Shown: positions 41,659-52,476 of the stretch, piece after piece
Layout: every line of letters begins with the position of its first letter
How positions within the stretch are numbered: the stretch's first letter is position 1
Source of the DNA: Amorphus coralli DSM 19760
GTDB taxonomy: Bacteria > Pseudomonadota > Alphaproteobacteria > Rhizobiales > Amorphaceae
Reading direction: 5' to 3'
Assembly (NCBI RefSeq): GCF_000374525.1
Contig: NZ_KB894578.1
Coordinates: 114,804 to 178,803, forward strand
DNA: 64,000 bases
The notes under the pieces: generated by a model
What the model was told of the DNA's origin: nothing
Database searches by the model: none
Seen by the model: the letters and a program-made list of their open reading frames with translations, nothing else
Position numbers and translations under genes: made by a program

Positions 41659-42656
41659 AACGCAAACTGCGCGGACGCGGTGTCGCGGCGAGCTGGTACG
41701 GCATCGCCCGCACGGCAACCATCGACCGGGCTGGCGCCTGGGCGGAGCTCGACGACGGCGGCACCGGCAAGGTCGTCACCGGCGTGACCGAGATCGGCGA
41801 GGGCATCCTCACGCTGCTCTGCCAGGTCGCGGCCGAGGAGTTCGGCATCAAGCCGGAGCAGGTGACGATCGGCGACAACGACACGGCCCGTTCGCCCGAG
41901 GCCGCCCATGCCGGTGCCACCCGCCAGACCTACATGATCGGCAATTCCGTGGCGCTTGCCTGTCGCGAGGCCCGCGGCCGCCTGTTCGACGAGCTGGCCG
42001 ATCACTGGGACGTGCCGGTTGAGGACCTGCGGGCCTTCGACGGCTTCGCCTGGGCGGAAAACACCAACAAGCGCATGTCGATGGCGGAGGCCGTGGCGCT
42101 CTGCAAGCAGCGTGGCGTGGTCCCGGTCGGGTCGGGCAGCTTCACCGCCCACGGCACCGGGCTCGACCCGGTGGACGGTCACGGCAGCCCCTGGCAGGCC
42201 TACGTGTTCGGTACCCAGGTCGCCGAGGTCGAGGTCGATACCGTCACCGGCGAAGTCCAGGTAATGGGCATCTGGGCGGCGCACGATGTGGGGCGGGCGA
42301 TCAACCCGCGCGGCGTCGCGGGGCAGATCGAGGGTGGCGTCGTCCAGGGGCTCGGGCAGGCGCTGATGGAGGACTACCAGACCAGCGAAGGCCACCCGGT
42401 CACGCACGGCTTCGCCAAGTACATCCTGCCCACCGCGCTCGATATCCCGGAGATCAACACCACCATCGTCGAGGATCCCGATCCGCTGAGCCCGCTCGGC
42501 GCGAAGGGCATCGGCGAGCCGGCCCTGGTGCCCACCGCTCCGGCGATCATGAACGCCATCTACGACGCCGTCGGCGTGCGGATCCGCTCGCTGCCGGCCA
42601 CCCCGGAGAAGGTTCTTGCGGCGCTCGCGGAGAAGCGTGCGCACGACATGAACTGA
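41655..42656 (+). CDS. C-terminal half of molybdopterin subunit
   Basis: A 333-residue protein that corresponds to the second half of CoxL/xanthine dehydrogenase large subunit. It starts KRKLRGRGVAASWYGIA, includes VTGVTEIGEGILTLLCQVAAEEFG and AGATRQTYMIGNSVAL for the molybdopterin site, and GAKGIGEPALVPTAP with the catalytic Glu (E288). It overlaps the first half by 4 bases (ATGA). Together they make one full active site. The split falls at a domain boundary, with no frameshift remnant seen. Confidence 0.9.
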
Positions 42657-42737
42657 CCGGGACACGCAACCTGCCAAGTCCGGCGGAAGACCGGGCGGGC
42701 CAAAAGACTTTTTCAGCAAAGGAAGAGGGAGGAACTC

Positions 42738-43694
42738 ATGTTTAAGAAACTGCCGACACTGGCCGGAGCATTGCTTGGCGCCGCCGTCTTTACTGCCGCG
42801 CCGGCGCAGGCCGAATATCCCGACAAGCCGATCGAAATGACGGTGCTCTTCGGGGGAACAGCCAACACCATTGCGCAGCTGCTTTCGCAGCTGATGACCG
42901 AGGAGCTCGGAGATCCCGTGGTCCCGGTGAGCCGTCCCGGCGGCGGTGGCGCAGTCGGGTATGCCTTCGTGCAGGGCACCCGGCCGGACGGCTACAACAT
43001 CGTCTGGAACTCCAACTCCATCAACACCTCGCACCACACCGGCAAGATCCCGTTCGACTACTCGGCGTTCGAGCCGATCGCCCGGGTGTCGGTCGAGACG
43101 CCGGCGCTGGCCGTCTCCAACGACAAAGGCTGGAGCTCGCTCGGCGAGATGGCCGAGGACGTCAAGGGAATGGACGGCAAGCTCAAGGTCGGGATCTCCG
43201 GCAAGGGCTCGTTCACGCACCTCACCTCCGCCGCGCTGTTCGACAAGATGGGGATCTCCGACAAGGTGACCTACATCCCGTACGGCAAGGGCAAGGCGCC
43301 GGTGGAACTCCTGGGCGGACGCATCGACGCTGCGATCCAGTGGCCGGGCCAGTTCAAGTCCTACGCTGATTCCGGGAAGCTCAACGTTCTCGCCGTTACC
43401 GGCACCGAGCGCGTGGACATCCTTCCGGACGTTCCGACCGCGGCCGAACAGGGCGTCGACGTCGACATCACCATGTGGCGTGGGCTGGCAGCGCCGAAAG
43501 GCACGCCGAAGGACGTCATCGTGACGCTCGATACGGCGGTGAAGAAGGCTACCGAGACCGAGCAGTTCAAGGATGCGTCCACGAAGCTCGGCTTCTCGCC
43601 GGCCTATCTTGGCTCTGAAGCCTTCGGCGAGCAGATCGCCAAGGACGACGCCTTCTACGGTCAGCTTCTGCAATCCCTTGGCATGGCCAACTGA
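42738..43694 (+). CDS. TTT transporter substrate-binding protein (TctC type)
   Basis: A 318-residue periplasmic binding protein: signal peptide (LAGALLGAAVFTAAPAQA), YPDKPIEMTVLFGG, then SRPGGGGAVGYAFVQGTRPDGYN, which is the Bug/TctC carboxylate loop, and YIPYGKGKAPVELLGGRIDAA. These proteins bind organic acids through two water molecules. GGAGG lies 8 bases before the ATG. The gene is followed by a stem-loop, which can raise its mRNA over the membrane genes. Confidence 0.93.
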   Translation: MFKKLPTLAGALLGAAVFTAAPAQAEYPDKPIEMTVLFGGTANTIAQLLSQLMTEELGDPVVPVSRPGGGGAVGYAFVQGTRPDGYNIVWNSNSINTSHHTGKIPFDYSAFEPIARVSVETPALAVSNDKGWSSLGEMAEDVKGMDGKLKVGISGKGSFTHLTSAALFDKMGISDKVTYIPYGKGKAPVELLGGRIDAAIQWPGQFKSYADSGKLNVLAVTGTERVDILPDVPTAAEQGVDVDITMWRGLAAPKGTPKDVIVTLDTAVKKATETEQFKDASTKLGFSPAYLGSEAFGEQIAKDDAFYGQLLQSLGMAN

Positions 43695-43731
43695 CGCGCC
43701 CGCCGGGAACCGGTTGGTTGCAATGAACTAC

Positions 43732-43755
43732 AGCCGGCGCGGTTTCGCGCCGGCT
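43732..43755 (+). other. Intercistronic stem-loop after binding protein gene
   Basis: AGCCGGCGCG GTTT CGCGCCGGCT: a perfect 10-bp GC-rich stem with a 4-base loop, without a T-tract, 38 bases after the binding-protein stop. Position matches the mRNA-stabilising loops found after binding-protein genes. Confidence 0.8.
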
Positions 43756-43801
43756 GCCGGGTGGCGCTGCGCCACAGGGCTTGCAGAGGGAGGTCGAACC
43801 G

Positions 43802-44293
43802 ATGATCCGCAATCAGAAGGACATCCTGTCCGGGGTGATCCTGCTCAGTCTCGCGATCTTTTGGTGCGCGTACGTGGTGCAGAGCATCCCGGCGGGCACC
43901 GGTGGCGCCGATGTCGGACCCCGTGCCTTTCCGCTTCTGCTCGGTACTCTGCTCGGCATCCTTGCCCTCGGATTTCTTGTCTCCCGCCTTTTCGAGCGTC
44001 GCCGTCTGCGGGCGGAGACCGAAGCGCCCAATGAGCTTGCCGCCCCCCGGGAGTGGCCGGCGCTGGCAATGATCTTCTTCCTGCTCCTGGCCTACGGCTG
44101 GGCCATGCAGAAAACCGGCTTCGTTCTGGCGACGGCTGCGGTGGTGGCGCTGACGATGATTCTGATCCTGCGCGACCGGTCGCCCGTTCGGATAACCGCG
44201 ATGACGTTCGGTCTGACCTTCGGCTGCTGGCTGATCTTCGGCCAGATCCTGGACATTCCCCTCGCAACGGGCACCTGGATTTCGGTGGGCTGA
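43802..44293 (+). CDS. TTT transporter small membrane subunit (TctB type)
   Basis: A 163-residue protein with four predicted membrane helices (ILSGVILLSLAIFWCAYVV; FPLLLGTLLGILALGFLV; WPALAMIFFLLLAYGWAM; FVLATAAVVALTMILIL plus a later hydrophobic stretch) and the GADVGPRAFPLLLG motif of TctB. The ATG at 43,802 follows GGGAGG. It partners the large permease that starts 3 bases later. Confidence 0.9.
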   Translation: MIRNQKDILSGVILLSLAIFWCAYVVQSIPAGTGGADVGPRAFPLLLGTLLGILALGFLVSRLFERRRLRAETEAPNELAAPREWPALAMIFFLLLAYGWAMQKTGFVLATAAVVALTMILILRDRSPVRITAMTFGLTFGCWLIFGQILDIPLATGTWISVG

Positions 44294-44296
44294 ACC

Positions 44297-45808
44297 ATGG
44301 ATCTCTTTTACCAAGCCGCCGTCGCATCGCTCACGCCCGCCGCCATCGGCGCTGTCGGGCTCGGGACGCTGATCGGCCTCATCTTCGGCTCGATTCCGGG
44401 CCTGACCTTCACGGTCGCGCTGGCGCTCGCGCTCCCCATCACATTCGGCATGGATACCGTGCCAGCCATCGGCATTCTTCTCGGCACCTATATCGGCGGA
44501 ATGACCGGAGGGTCCGTATCGGCCATCCTGCTTGGCATTCCCGGTACCCCGTCATCTGCCGCAACGGTGCTCGACGGCTACCCCATGACGCGGCAGGGCC
44601 GTGCTTCCATCGCTCTGGGAACCGCGGTCATCGTCTCCTCCATCGGAGGTTTGTTCTCGCTGCTGGTGATGATTGTTTCGGTCAATCTGGTCAGCAAGAT
44701 CGCCATCCAGTTCGGACCTGCCGAAATCTTCGCTCTGGTCCTGTTCGGCATGTCGACGATCTGCGGGCTCGCTGGCGGCAGCATGCTCAAGGGCCTCATC
44801 GCCGGTGTACTCGGCCTAATGATCATGACCGTCGGGATCGACGCCATCGACGGCGTGAATCGGATGACCTTCGGCACCATCAACATGATGCAGGGCGTCA
44901 ACCTGCTCGTGGCCATGATCGGCCTGTTCGCGGTACCGTACATCATCGAGACCTTTGCCCGGCACGGGCGCGGCGAGACGGAAACCAACGACACCCAGTC
45001 GCTGCGGGTCGAGCTTCCGTCCTTCGGCCTGCTCGGGCGCAACTCCTGGCTGATCGCGCGTTGCTCGGCGATTGGCACCGTGATCGGCGCGATCCCGGGA
45101 GCGGGCGGCCCGATCGCCGCCTTCCTGGCCTATGACAACGCGCGCCGGTTCTCCAAGAAGCCCGAGCGGTTCGGCCGCGGAGCCATCGAGGGCGTCATCG
45201 CGCCTGAGACCGCCAACAACGCGGTGACCGGCGGAACGCTCATCCCGCTTTTGTCGCTGGGCATTCCTGGCGATCCTGCCACTGCGATCGTACTGGCTGG
45301 GCTCATGGTCCATGGCATCACGCCAGGACCGGCGCTGTTTATGCAGTCGGAGGTCCAAGTCTACGGCATCTACATCGCCGTGGCGCTCGCCTATGTCTTT
45401 ATCCTGGTGCTTCAGCTCGGCGGCATCCGCCTCTTCGTCCACGTCTTGAGGATCCCCCCGCAGCTCCTGTCGGTCGTGATTCTCGTGCTGTGCGTCGTCG
45501 GTGCCTACTCGATCCGCAACAGTGTCTTCGACATCTACACGATGGCGGTGATCGGTGTGCTCGCCTACGCGCTGATGCGGGTCGGGATCCCCACCACGCC
45601 GATCATTCTCGGCATGGTCCTGGGGCCGACGCTGGAAAACGAGTTCCGGACGGCCATGGCGCTGTCCGATGGCAATTGGGACATCTTCTACACATCCCCC
45701 GTCGCGCTGCTCTTCTTCGGACTTGCCGCGCTGATCGTGGGACTTCAGACGCTGAGCGGCCTCCGGCTGCGCAAGCCCAGATCTTTTGCGGAGACGTCAA
45801 ATGCTTGA
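44297..45808 (+). CDS. TTT transporter large permease (TctA type)
   Basis: A 503-residue permease with about 11-12 membrane helices. Hallmarks: GSIPGLTFTVALALALPITF, GTYIGGMTGGSVSAILLGIPGTPSSAATVLDGYPM, and TVIGAIPGAGGPIAAFLAY with NNAVTGGTLIPLLSLGIPGDPATAI. These form the two repeated cores of the transporter. It imports the carboxylate captured by the binding protein, driven by ion gradient. Its 3' end overlaps the next gene by 8 bases. Confidence 0.95.
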   Translation: MDLFYQAAVASLTPAAIGAVGLGTLIGLIFGSIPGLTFTVALALALPITFGMDTVPAIGILLGTYIGGMTGGSVSAILLGIPGTPSSAATVLDGYPMTRQGRASIALGTAVIVSSIGGLFSLLVMIVSVNLVSKIAIQFGPAEIFALVLFGMSTICGLAGGSMLKGLIAGVLGLMIMTVGIDAIDGVNRMTFGTINMMQGVNLLVAMIGLFAVPYIIETFARHGRGETETNDTQSLRVELPSFGLLGRNSWLIARCSAIGTVIGAIPGAGGPIAAFLAYDNARRFSKKPERFGRGAIEGVIAPETANNAVTGGTLIPLLSLGIPGDPATAIVLAGLMVHGITPGPALFMQSEVQVYGIYIAVALAYVFILVLQLGGIRLFVHVLRIPPQLLSVVILVLCVVGAYSIRNSVFDIYTMAVIGVLAYALMRVGIPTTPIILGMVLGPTLENEFRTAMALSDGNWDIFYTSPVALLFFGLAALIVGLQTLSGLRLRKPRSFAETSNA

Positions 45809-47672
45809 AAGCCCGAGCAGTTCAATCGCCCCTGAGATCGGCATGCGTGCCCGGGCACGGCGTTGGGTCGAAGCCGGCGCCGATGGCCTGATCGACGACG
45901 GTCCGCTCCTGGAGGTCACGCTCTCCGAGGCGCTCGTCCTGGGCCTTCTCAAGCAGGGCGTGCGCACCTTCTTCGCCATCTTCGGCCACGGCTCCACAGA
46001 CCTCGGCGAGGTGCTGCGCATCTACACCGAGGCCGGCGCGACCACGGTCGTCAATTGCCGCAACGAGGTGGAGATGGCGCATGCGGCGACGGCCCATGCC
46101 TGGGTCTATGGCGAGACGCCGGCCGTCGTGACATCCATCGGACCGGGGGCGCTTCAGGCCATGGCCGGCTCGCTGGCGGCAGCCTCCAACGGGGTCGGCG
46201 TCTATCACATCTACGGCGACGAGACGACGTGGGGTGAAGGCTACAACATGCAGCAGGTGCCGAAGGCCCAGCAGGAGATCTTCGGCCGGATGACCGCCCT
46301 GATGGGGCAGTCCTACGTGCTGCACACGGCCGAGGCGCTGCGCGAGTGCATGCGGCGCGGCACGGCCTGCGTCCATCATCCCTATCGGGCCGGCCCGTTC
46401 TTCATCATGGCGCCCATCAACACCCAGCCGAAGCCGACGCTGGTCAACGTGGAGACGCTTCCGGGCCGCCTCGACGCGCCGATGGTGGTGTGTGCCGACG
46501 ACCGTCGCTACCGGCGCGCCGCCGACCTGCTGGGTGGGCACAAGCGCATCGTCATCAAGGCGGGCGGTGGCGCCCGGGCACATGCCGATGCCGTGCGTCG
46601 GCTGGCCGAGCACATCGGTGCCCCGGTCGTCCTGTCGCCGGGGTCGACGGGGGTGCTGCCCGACGCCCATCCCCTCAACATGCATGTCGGCGGCTCGAAG
46701 GGCTCCATCAGCGGCAACTTCGCGATGGAGGAGGCGGACCTCGCCATCTTCATCGGTTCGCGCGGCGTCTGCCAGGCCGACTGTTCGGGCACCGGCTGGC
46801 CCGGCGTGGAGGCGGTGATCAACATCAACGGCGATCTCGACGACGCCAGCCATTACGCCCGCACCGAGATGCTGCTCGGTGACATCACCGGGGTCATCGA
46901 CCGGCTGCTCGCCGTCGCACCGAAGGGCGACACGGCGGCGTTCCAGGCCGAGTGCGCGGCAAAGAAGGCGGAGTGGCAGTCCTTCAAGGCCCATCGCTAC
47001 GCGCAGCCGCCCGTCGAGGATCCGGTCTGGCGCCGCCCGGTGCTCACCCAGCCCGCCGCGATCAACGCGGTGGCGGAGTACGCGAAGCAGATCGGTGCGG
47101 TGAAATTCTTCGATGCCGGCGACGTGCAGGCGAACGGCTTCCAGATCGTGGAGGACGACGCCCCGTACCAGACCTTCACGGAAACCGGTGCCTCCTACAT
47201 GGGCTTTGCGGTCTCCGCTCTCGTCGGCAACGCCGGCACGACCGCTCCGAAATATGGTGTCGCCTTTACCGGCGACGGCTCCTTCATGATGAACCCGCAG
47301 GTCCTGATCGATGCGGTCGAGCACGGCGTTCGGGGCATGATCGTCCTGTTCGACAACCGGCGCATGGCCGCGATCACCGGCCTGCAGCTGGCCCAGTACG
47401 GACACGGCTTCCGCACCAACGACAGCGTGCCGGTCGACTATGTGGCGATGGCGGGCTCGGTGGAGGGCGTGAAGGCCGTTCACGGCGGGTATTCCGTCGA
47501 GGAGCTGAAGGCGGCGCTGGCTGCCGCACACGATCACCCGGGCCTCAGCCTCGTGCACGTCCCCGTCTACGGCAACCACGACGATTTCGCCGGGATGGGG
47601 GCCTACGGAAGCTGGAACGTCGGCAATTGGGTCGAGGACGTCCAGAACGACTGGCTGCGGCAGAGCATCTGA
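45801..47672 (+). CDS. IolD-like thiamine diphosphate-dependent enzyme
   Basis: A 623-residue ThDP enzyme. N-terminal PYR domain: FFAIFGHGSTDLGEVL and RNEVEMAHAA with likely catalytic E89. The middle domain carries RIVIKAGGGARAHADAV and FIGSRGVCQADCSG. The PP domain has GDGSFMMN at residue 491 with the closing FDN near 518, the metal/diphosphate motif. The look is closest to IolD (trihydroxycyclohexane-dione hydrolase) and relatives; a 2-keto acid decarboxylase or C-C lyase is also possible. The ATG lies in the TctA stop region (ATGCTTGA). Confidence 0.85.
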   Translation: MLESPSSSIAPEIGMRARARRWVEAGADGLIDDGPLLEVTLSEALVLGLLKQGVRTFFAIFGHGSTDLGEVLRIYTEAGATTVVNCRNEVEMAHAATAHAWVYGETPAVVTSIGPGALQAMAGSLAAASNGVGVYHIYGDETTWGEGYNMQQVPKAQQEIFGRMTALMGQSYVLHTAEALRECMRRGTACVHHPYRAGPFFIMAPINTQPKPTLVNVETLPGRLDAPMVVCADDRRYRRAADLLGGHKRIVIKAGGGARAHADAVRRLAEHIGAPVVLSPGSTGVLPDAHPLNMHVGGSKGSISGNFAMEEADLAIFIGSRGVCQADCSGTGWPGVEAVININGDLDDASHYARTEMLLGDITGVIDRLLAVAPKGDTAAFQAECAAKKAEWQSFKAHRYAQPPVEDPVWRRPVLTQPAAINAVAEYAKQIGAVKFFDAGDVQANGFQIVEDDAPYQTFTETGASYMGFAVSALVGNAGTTAPKYGVAFTGDGSFMMNPQVLIDAVEHGVRGMIVLFDNRRMAAITGLQLAQYGHGFRTNDSVPVDYVAMAGSVEGVKAVHGGYSVEELKAALAAAHDHPGLSLVHVPVYGNHDDFAGMGAYGSWNVGNWVEDVQNDWLRQSI

Positions 47673-47683
47673 GAGGGACGAGC

Positions 47684-49132
47684 ATGTATCACGACCTCAA
47701 TCTCTACATCGCGGGCGCCTGGCGCGGCGCCTCGGACGGCGCCACGCGGCCCGTCACCGATCCGTCCACCGAGGAAGCCCTGGGCACCATCGCGGTCGCC
47801 ACGGAAGGGGACATCGACCTGGCCCTCGAGGCGGCTCGCGAGGGCTTTGCCGAGTGGCGGCAGGTCGGGCCCTGGGACCGGGGCGCCAGGCTGCGTCGCG
47901 CGGCCGAACTGATCCGCGAGCGTACCGATGCCATCGCCACGCTGATGAGCCTGGAGACCGGCAAGCCGCTTGCCGAGGCCAAGGGCGAGACCGGCGCGGC
48001 GGCGGACCAGTTCGAATGGTACGCCGAGGAAACCAAGCGCATCTACGGCCAGACCATCGAGGGCCGGACGCCGCAGAGCCGCATGGCCGTGATCTACCAG
48101 CCGGTCGGCGTCGTTGCCGCCTTCTCGGCCTGGAACTTCCCGGCGCTGCTGCCCGCGCGCAAGATCGCCGCCGCGCTGGGCGCGGGCTGCTCGATCATCG
48201 TCAAGCCGGCCGGCGAGGCGCCGGCATCCTGTGCGGCGCTGGTCGAGGCGTGCCACGACGCCGGCATTCCGGCCGGGGCGGTCAACTATCTGACCGGCAA
48301 CTCCTCGATGATCGCCGAGCGGCTGATCCGCTCGCCCATCGTGCGCAAGGTAACGGTCACCGGCTCCGTTCCGGTCGGCAAGGAGATTCTGCGCCTGGCT
48401 GCCGAGGGCGTGAAGAAGGTGTCGATGGAGCTCGGCGGCCATGGCCCCGTGCTCGTCTTCGACGACGTCGATGCCGCCGCCGTGGCCGAGACCTGTGCGC
48501 TGACCAAGTTCCGCAACTGCGGCCAGGTCTGCATTTCCCCCAGCCGCTTCTACGTCCACGAGAGCAAGTACGAGGCCTTCGCCGCCCGCTTCGCCGAGGT
48601 GGCCAAGTCGCTGAAGCTCGGAAGCGGCCTCGACGAGGGCGTCCAGATGGGGCCGATGGCCAACCGCCGCGGCGTTGCCACGGTCGAGGCGATGGTGGCA
48701 GACGCGCTCGGTCGGGGGGCGGATCTGCTGGCCGGCGGCGGCCGCCCGGCATCCATCAACAGCGGTTACTTCTTCGAGCCGACGGTGCTCGGCCGGGTGC
48801 CCGACGATGCCCAGGTGATGGTCGAAGAGCCGTTCGGACCGATCGCGCCGATCGCCACCTTCACCGACTACGACGACGTGATCGCCCGCGCCAACGCGCT
48901 GCCCTTCGGCCTCGCGGGCTATGTCTTCAGCGACTCCATGACCACCGCGACGCGCGCCTACGAGGATCTCGAGGTCGGCATGGTCGGCGTCAACGAGATG
49001 CTGCTGGCAACCGCCGAGGCGCCCTTTGGCGGTGTGAAGGAAAGCGGCATGGGCCGGGAAGGCGGCTCGCTTGGGATCAAGGATTACCTTGATCCGAAAT
49101 ATGTAAAGATGAAAATCGGAACGATGCGTTGA
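47684..49132 (+). CDS. NAD(P)-dependent aldehyde dehydrogenase
   Basis: A 482-residue ALDH of the succinate-semialdehyde type. Oxyanion N151 (SAWNFP), K174 (VKPAGEAP), base E249 (SMELGGHGP) and catalytic C283 (NCGQVC). The ending PFGGVKESGMGREGG is typical of SSADH and 2-oxoglutarate semialdehyde dehydrogenases. It should oxidise the aldehyde released by the ThDP enzyme to an acid. It follows 11 bases after that gene. Confidence 0.93.
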   Translation: MYHDLNLYIAGAWRGASDGATRPVTDPSTEEALGTIAVATEGDIDLALEAAREGFAEWRQVGPWDRGARLRRAAELIRERTDAIATLMSLETGKPLAEAKGETGAAADQFEWYAEETKRIYGQTIEGRTPQSRMAVIYQPVGVVAAFSAWNFPALLPARKIAAALGAGCSIIVKPAGEAPASCAALVEACHDAGIPAGAVNYLTGNSSMIAERLIRSPIVRKVTVTGSVPVGKEILRLAAEGVKKVSMELGGHGPVLVFDDVDAAAVAETCALTKFRNCGQVCISPSRFYVHESKYEAFAARFAEVAKSLKLGSGLDEGVQMGPMANRRGVATVEAMVADALGRGADLLAGGGRPASINSGYFFEPTVLGRVPDDAQVMVEEPFGPIAPIATFTDYDDVIARANALPFGLAGYVFSDSMTTATRAYEDLEVGMVGVNEMLLATAEAPFGGVKESGMGREGGSLGIKDYLDPKYVKMKIGTMR

Positions 49133-49134
49133 CG

Positions 49135-50895
49135 ATGAGTGAAGATGATCCCAAGGGCTTCGAGCGCGGGCTGACCAACTACGGCGACAAGGATTTTTCC
49201 GTCTATCTTCGCAGGTCCTTCGCGTCCTCGATGGGCTACTCGCGCGAAGTGCTGAAGAAGCCGATTGTCGGCATCGCCAACTCCTTCTCCGGCTTCAACA
49301 ACTGCCACCGCCACTTCCCCGAGCTGGTGGAGCACGTCAAGCGCGGCGTGCTCCTGGGCGGCGGCCTGCCGATCGAGTTCCCGACCATCTCGCTTGGCGA
49401 GGTGTTCCTGTCACCGACGTCGCTGAAGTTCCGCAACCTCATGTCGATGGACACGGAGGAGATGATCCGTGCCCAGCCGATGGACGCGGTGGTGCTGATG
49501 GGCGGCTGCGACAAGACGGTACCGGCCCAGCTGATGGGAGCGGCCTCGGCCGACCTGCCGGCCGTGCAGCTCGTGGCCGGGCCGATGATGACATCGCGCT
49601 ACGGCGAGGAGCGCCTCGGGGCGTGCACCGACTGCCGCCGCTTCTGGGGCAAGTACCGCGCCGGCGAGGTCTCGGACGACCAGATCAACGACATCGAGGG
49701 GCGGCTGGCGACGACCTCGGGCACCTGCGCTGTCATGGGGACGGCCTCGACCATGGCGTGTATCGCGGAGACGCTCGGCATGGCGCTTCCGGGAACCGCC
49801 GCGATCCCCGCCGTCCACGCCGACCGGCTGCGCTCGGCGGAGGCGAGCGGCTTCGCGGCAGCCCGGATGATCGATAATCCGATTCGGCCAAGCGAGGTGA
49901 TTACCCAGAAGTCCGTCGAAAACGCCATCCGCGTCCTGTTGGCGCTCGGCGGGTCGACGAACGCGATCATCCACCTCACGGCGGTTGCCGGCCGCCTCGG
50001 CATTACGGTCTCGCTCGAGCGCCTCAACCAGCTGTCCGACGAGACACCGGTTCTGGTGAACCTGAAGCCGGTCGGGTCGCATTATATGGAGGACTTCTTC
50101 TTCGCCGGCGGCATGGGGGCCGTCCTGCGCGAGCTGAAGCCGCTGCTCCATCTCGACACCGTTTCCGTCACCGGCGAGACGCTCGGCGACCGGCTGGAGC
50201 AGGATCCGGGCTATGTCGACCGGCGCGTCATCGCATCCGCCGACGAGCCGCTGGAGCCGCAGGGCGGCCTGGTCGCGCTCTTCGGCAATCTCGCGCCGCG
50301 CGGGGCGATCCTCAAGCGCTCGGCGGCCGATTCGACGCTGTTTGAGAAAGAGGGCAGGGCGGTCGTCTTCACCTCGCTGGAAGACCTGGCTGCCCGGGTC
50401 GACGATCCCGATCTCGACATTCGTCCCGACGACATCATGGTGCTGCAGAATTCAGGACCGAAATCGGCCTCGGGCATGCCGGAGTCCGGCTACCTGCCGA
50501 TCCCGAAGAAGCTGTCCTCCAAGGGCGTCAAGGACATGATCCGGATCTCCGATGCCCGCATGTCCGGCACCGCCTTCGGGACCATCGTGCTGCACGTGGC
50601 ACCGGAGGCCGCGGTGGGTGGACCGCTCGCCCTCGTGCGGACCGGAGACCGCATCCGCCTCTCGGTCAGTGACAAGCGCATCGAGCTTCTTGTCGATGAT
50701 GCGGAGCTTGCCCGGCGACGTTCGGACTGGACACCGGACATCGTTCCGGCGGAAAAGCGACGCGGATATGACCGCCTATACGCGAGCGAAGTGTTACAAG
50801 CGGACGAGGGGTGCGACTTCTCCTTCCTCCAGCCTGTGGCTGGTGCCGCCGAGACAGATCGCTCCGCATCGGAAAAAGAGGGACGCCTGCGTTGA
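49135..50895 (+). CDS. IlvD/EDD family dehydratase (dihydroxy-acid or sugar-acid)
   Basis: A 586-residue dehydratase. Fe-S ligands C57 (NNCHRHF), C125 (GGCDKTVPA) and C198 ([10 protein letters not shown]), the family set for a 2Fe-2S cluster. [21 protein letters not shown] is the C-terminal hallmark. It eliminates water from a 2,3-dihydroxy acid to give a 2-keto-3-deoxy acid. In this setting a sugar-acid or modified dihydroxy acid is more likely than valine synthesis. I chose the ATG at 49,135; a TTG two codons upstream is weaker. It overlaps pntA. Confidence 0.9.
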   Translation: MSEDDPKGFERGLTNYGDKDFSVYLRRSFASSMGYSREVLKKPIVGIANSFSGFNNCHRHFPELVEHVKRGVLLGGGLPIEFPTISLGEVFLSPTSLKFRNLMSMDTEEMIRAQPMDAVVLMGGCDKTVPAQLMGAASADLPAVQLVAGPMMTSRYGEERLGACTDCRRFWGKYRAGEVSDDQINDIEGRLATTSGTCAVMGTASTMACIAETLGMALPGTAAIPAVHADRLRSAEASGFAAARMIDNPIRPSEVITQKSVENAIRVLLALGGSTNAIIHLTAVAGRLGITVSLERLNQLSDETPVLVNLKPVGSHYMEDFFFAGGMGAVLRELKPLLHLDTVSVTGETLGDRLEQDPGYVDRRVIASADEPLEPQGGLVALFGNLAPRGAILKRSAADSTLFEKEGRAVVFTSLEDLAARVDDPDLDIRPDDIMVLQNSGPKSASGMPESGYLPIPKKLSSKGVKDMIRISDARMSGTAFGTIVLHVAPEAAVGGPLALVRTGDRIRLSVSDKRIELLVDDAELARRRSDWTPDIVPAEKRRGYDRLYASEVLQADEGCDFSFLQPVAGAAETDRSASEKEGRLR

Positions 50896-52463
50896 AAATA
50901 GGAACACCGAGGGAAAGTGTCTCGGGCGAGGCTCGGGTGGCGATGACGCCTGCCAGTGCCGCCCAGATCCAGAAGCTTGGCCATCAGTGTGTGGTCGAGG
51001 CCGGCGCCGGTCTCGCGGCCGGCTTCACCGATGACGCCTATCGCAACGCCGGCGTCGAGGTCGTGGAGGGGGCCGCGGCGCTCTGGGAGGCCAGCGACGT
51101 TGTCGCCAAGGTCCGCCCGCCGAGCGACGAGGAGGCCGACCGGCTGAATTCCGGGCAGACCCTCATCAGCCTCTTCTACCCGGCCCAGTCGCCGGAGCTG
51201 TTGGAGCGGTGCCGGTCCAGGGGCGCGACGGTCGTGGCGATGGACATGGTTCCGCGCATCAGCCGCGCCCAGAAGATGGACGTGCTGTCCTCGATGGCCA
51301 ACATCGCCGGCTACCGGGCGGTGATCGAGGCGGGCAACCATTTCGGCCGCTTCTTCACCGGACAGGTGACGGCGGCCGGCAAGGTGCCGCCGGCCAAGGT
51401 CCTGGTCGTCGGCGCCGGCGTGGCCGGTCTCGCCGCGATCGGCACCTCCACCAGCCTCGGCGCCATCACCTACGCCTTCGACGTGCGTCCGGAGGTGGCC
51501 GAGCAGATCGAATCGATGGGCGCGGAATTCGTCTATCTCGATTTCGAGGAGACGCAGGACGGGTCGTCCACAGGTGGTTATGCCGCGCCGTCCAGCCCGG
51601 AGTTCCGCGAGAAGCAGTTGGAGAAGTTCCGCGAGCTCGCGCCGGAGATGGACATCGTCATCACCACGGCGCTCATTCCGGGGCGTGACGCGCCGGTCCT
51701 GTGGACCGCCGACATGGTCGCCGCAATGAAGCCCGGCTCCGTGGTCGTCGACCTCGCCGCGGAACGCGGCGGCAACTGCGAACTGACCCGGGCGGACGAG
51801 GTGGTGGTTTCCGACAACGGTGTCACCGTCGTCGGCTACACCGACTTCCCGAGCCGCATGGCGGCGCAGAGCTCGACGCTGTTCTCCACCAACGTCAGGC
51901 ACATGTTGTCCGATCTGACGCCGGCCAAGGACGGCGTCATCGTCCACGACATGGAGGACGACGTGATCCGCGGCGCGACGGTCACGCGCGAGGGCGAGAT
52001 CACCTATCCGCCGCCACCGCCGAAAGTGCAGGCCATCGCGGCCCAGCCGAAGCGGGACAAGCCGAAGGAACTGACGCCGGAGGAGAAGCGCGCCGCCGAG
52101 GTTGCCGCCTTCAAGGAGGCGACCAAGCGCCAGGTCACGATGCTGGCCATCGGAGCTGCGGTCCTGCTTTTCGTCGGCGCGTTCGCGCCCGCCAGCTTCA
52201 TGTCCCACTTCATCGTCTTCGCGCTCTCGTGCTTCGTGGGCTTCCAGGTGATCTGGAATGTCAGCCACGCGCTGCACACGCCGCTCATGGCGGTGACCAA
52301 CGCGATTTCGGGCATCGTCATCCTTGGCGCGCTTCTTCAGTTCGGCTCGACGAACTGGCTCGTGGCGGGCCTTGCGATCATCTCGATCCTGATTGCGACG
52401 ATCAACATCGTCGGCGGCTTCCTGGTCACGCGCCGGATGCTCGCCATGTTCCAGAAGTCCTGA
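50892..52463 (+). CDS. pntA: NAD(P) transhydrogenase subunit alpha
   Basis: A 523-residue alpha subunit. The N-terminal region [19 protein letters not shown] and the NAD domain ([43 protein letters not shown]) match PntA. The C-terminal 100 residues hold four membrane helices. It begins at a TTG (50,892) that shares TTGA with the dehydratase stop; the N-terminal sequence fits that start and no ATG serves. The single polypeptide has both alpha1 and alpha2 parts, as in E. coli. It couples proton flow to hydride transfer between NADH and NADP. Confidence 0.93.
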   Translation: MKIGTPRESVSGEARVAMTPASAAQIQKLGHQCVVEAGAGLAAGFTDDAYRNAGVEVVEGAAALWEASDVVAKVRPPSDEEADRLNSGQTLISLFYPAQSPELLERCRSRGATVVAMDMVPRISRAQKMDVLSSMANIAGYRAVIEAGNHFGRFFTGQVTAAGKVPPAKVLVVGAGVAGLAAIGTSTSLGAITYAFDVRPEVAEQIESMGAEFVYLDFEETQDGSSTGGYAAPSSPEFREKQLEKFRELAPEMDIVITTALIPGRDAPVLWTADMVAAMKPGSVVVDLAAERGGNCELTRADEVVVSDNGVTVVGYTDFPSRMAAQSSTLFSTNVRHMLSDLTPAKDGVIVHDMEDDVIRGATVTREGEITYPPPPPKVQAIAAQPKRDKPKELTPEEKRAAEVAAFKEATKRQVTMLAIGAAVLLFVGAFAPASFMSHFIVFALSCFVGFQVIWNVSHALHTPLMAVTNAISGIVILGALLQFGSTNWLVAGLAIISILIATINIVGGFLVTRRMLAMFQKS

Positions 52464-52476
52464 GGAGGTCGGATCC

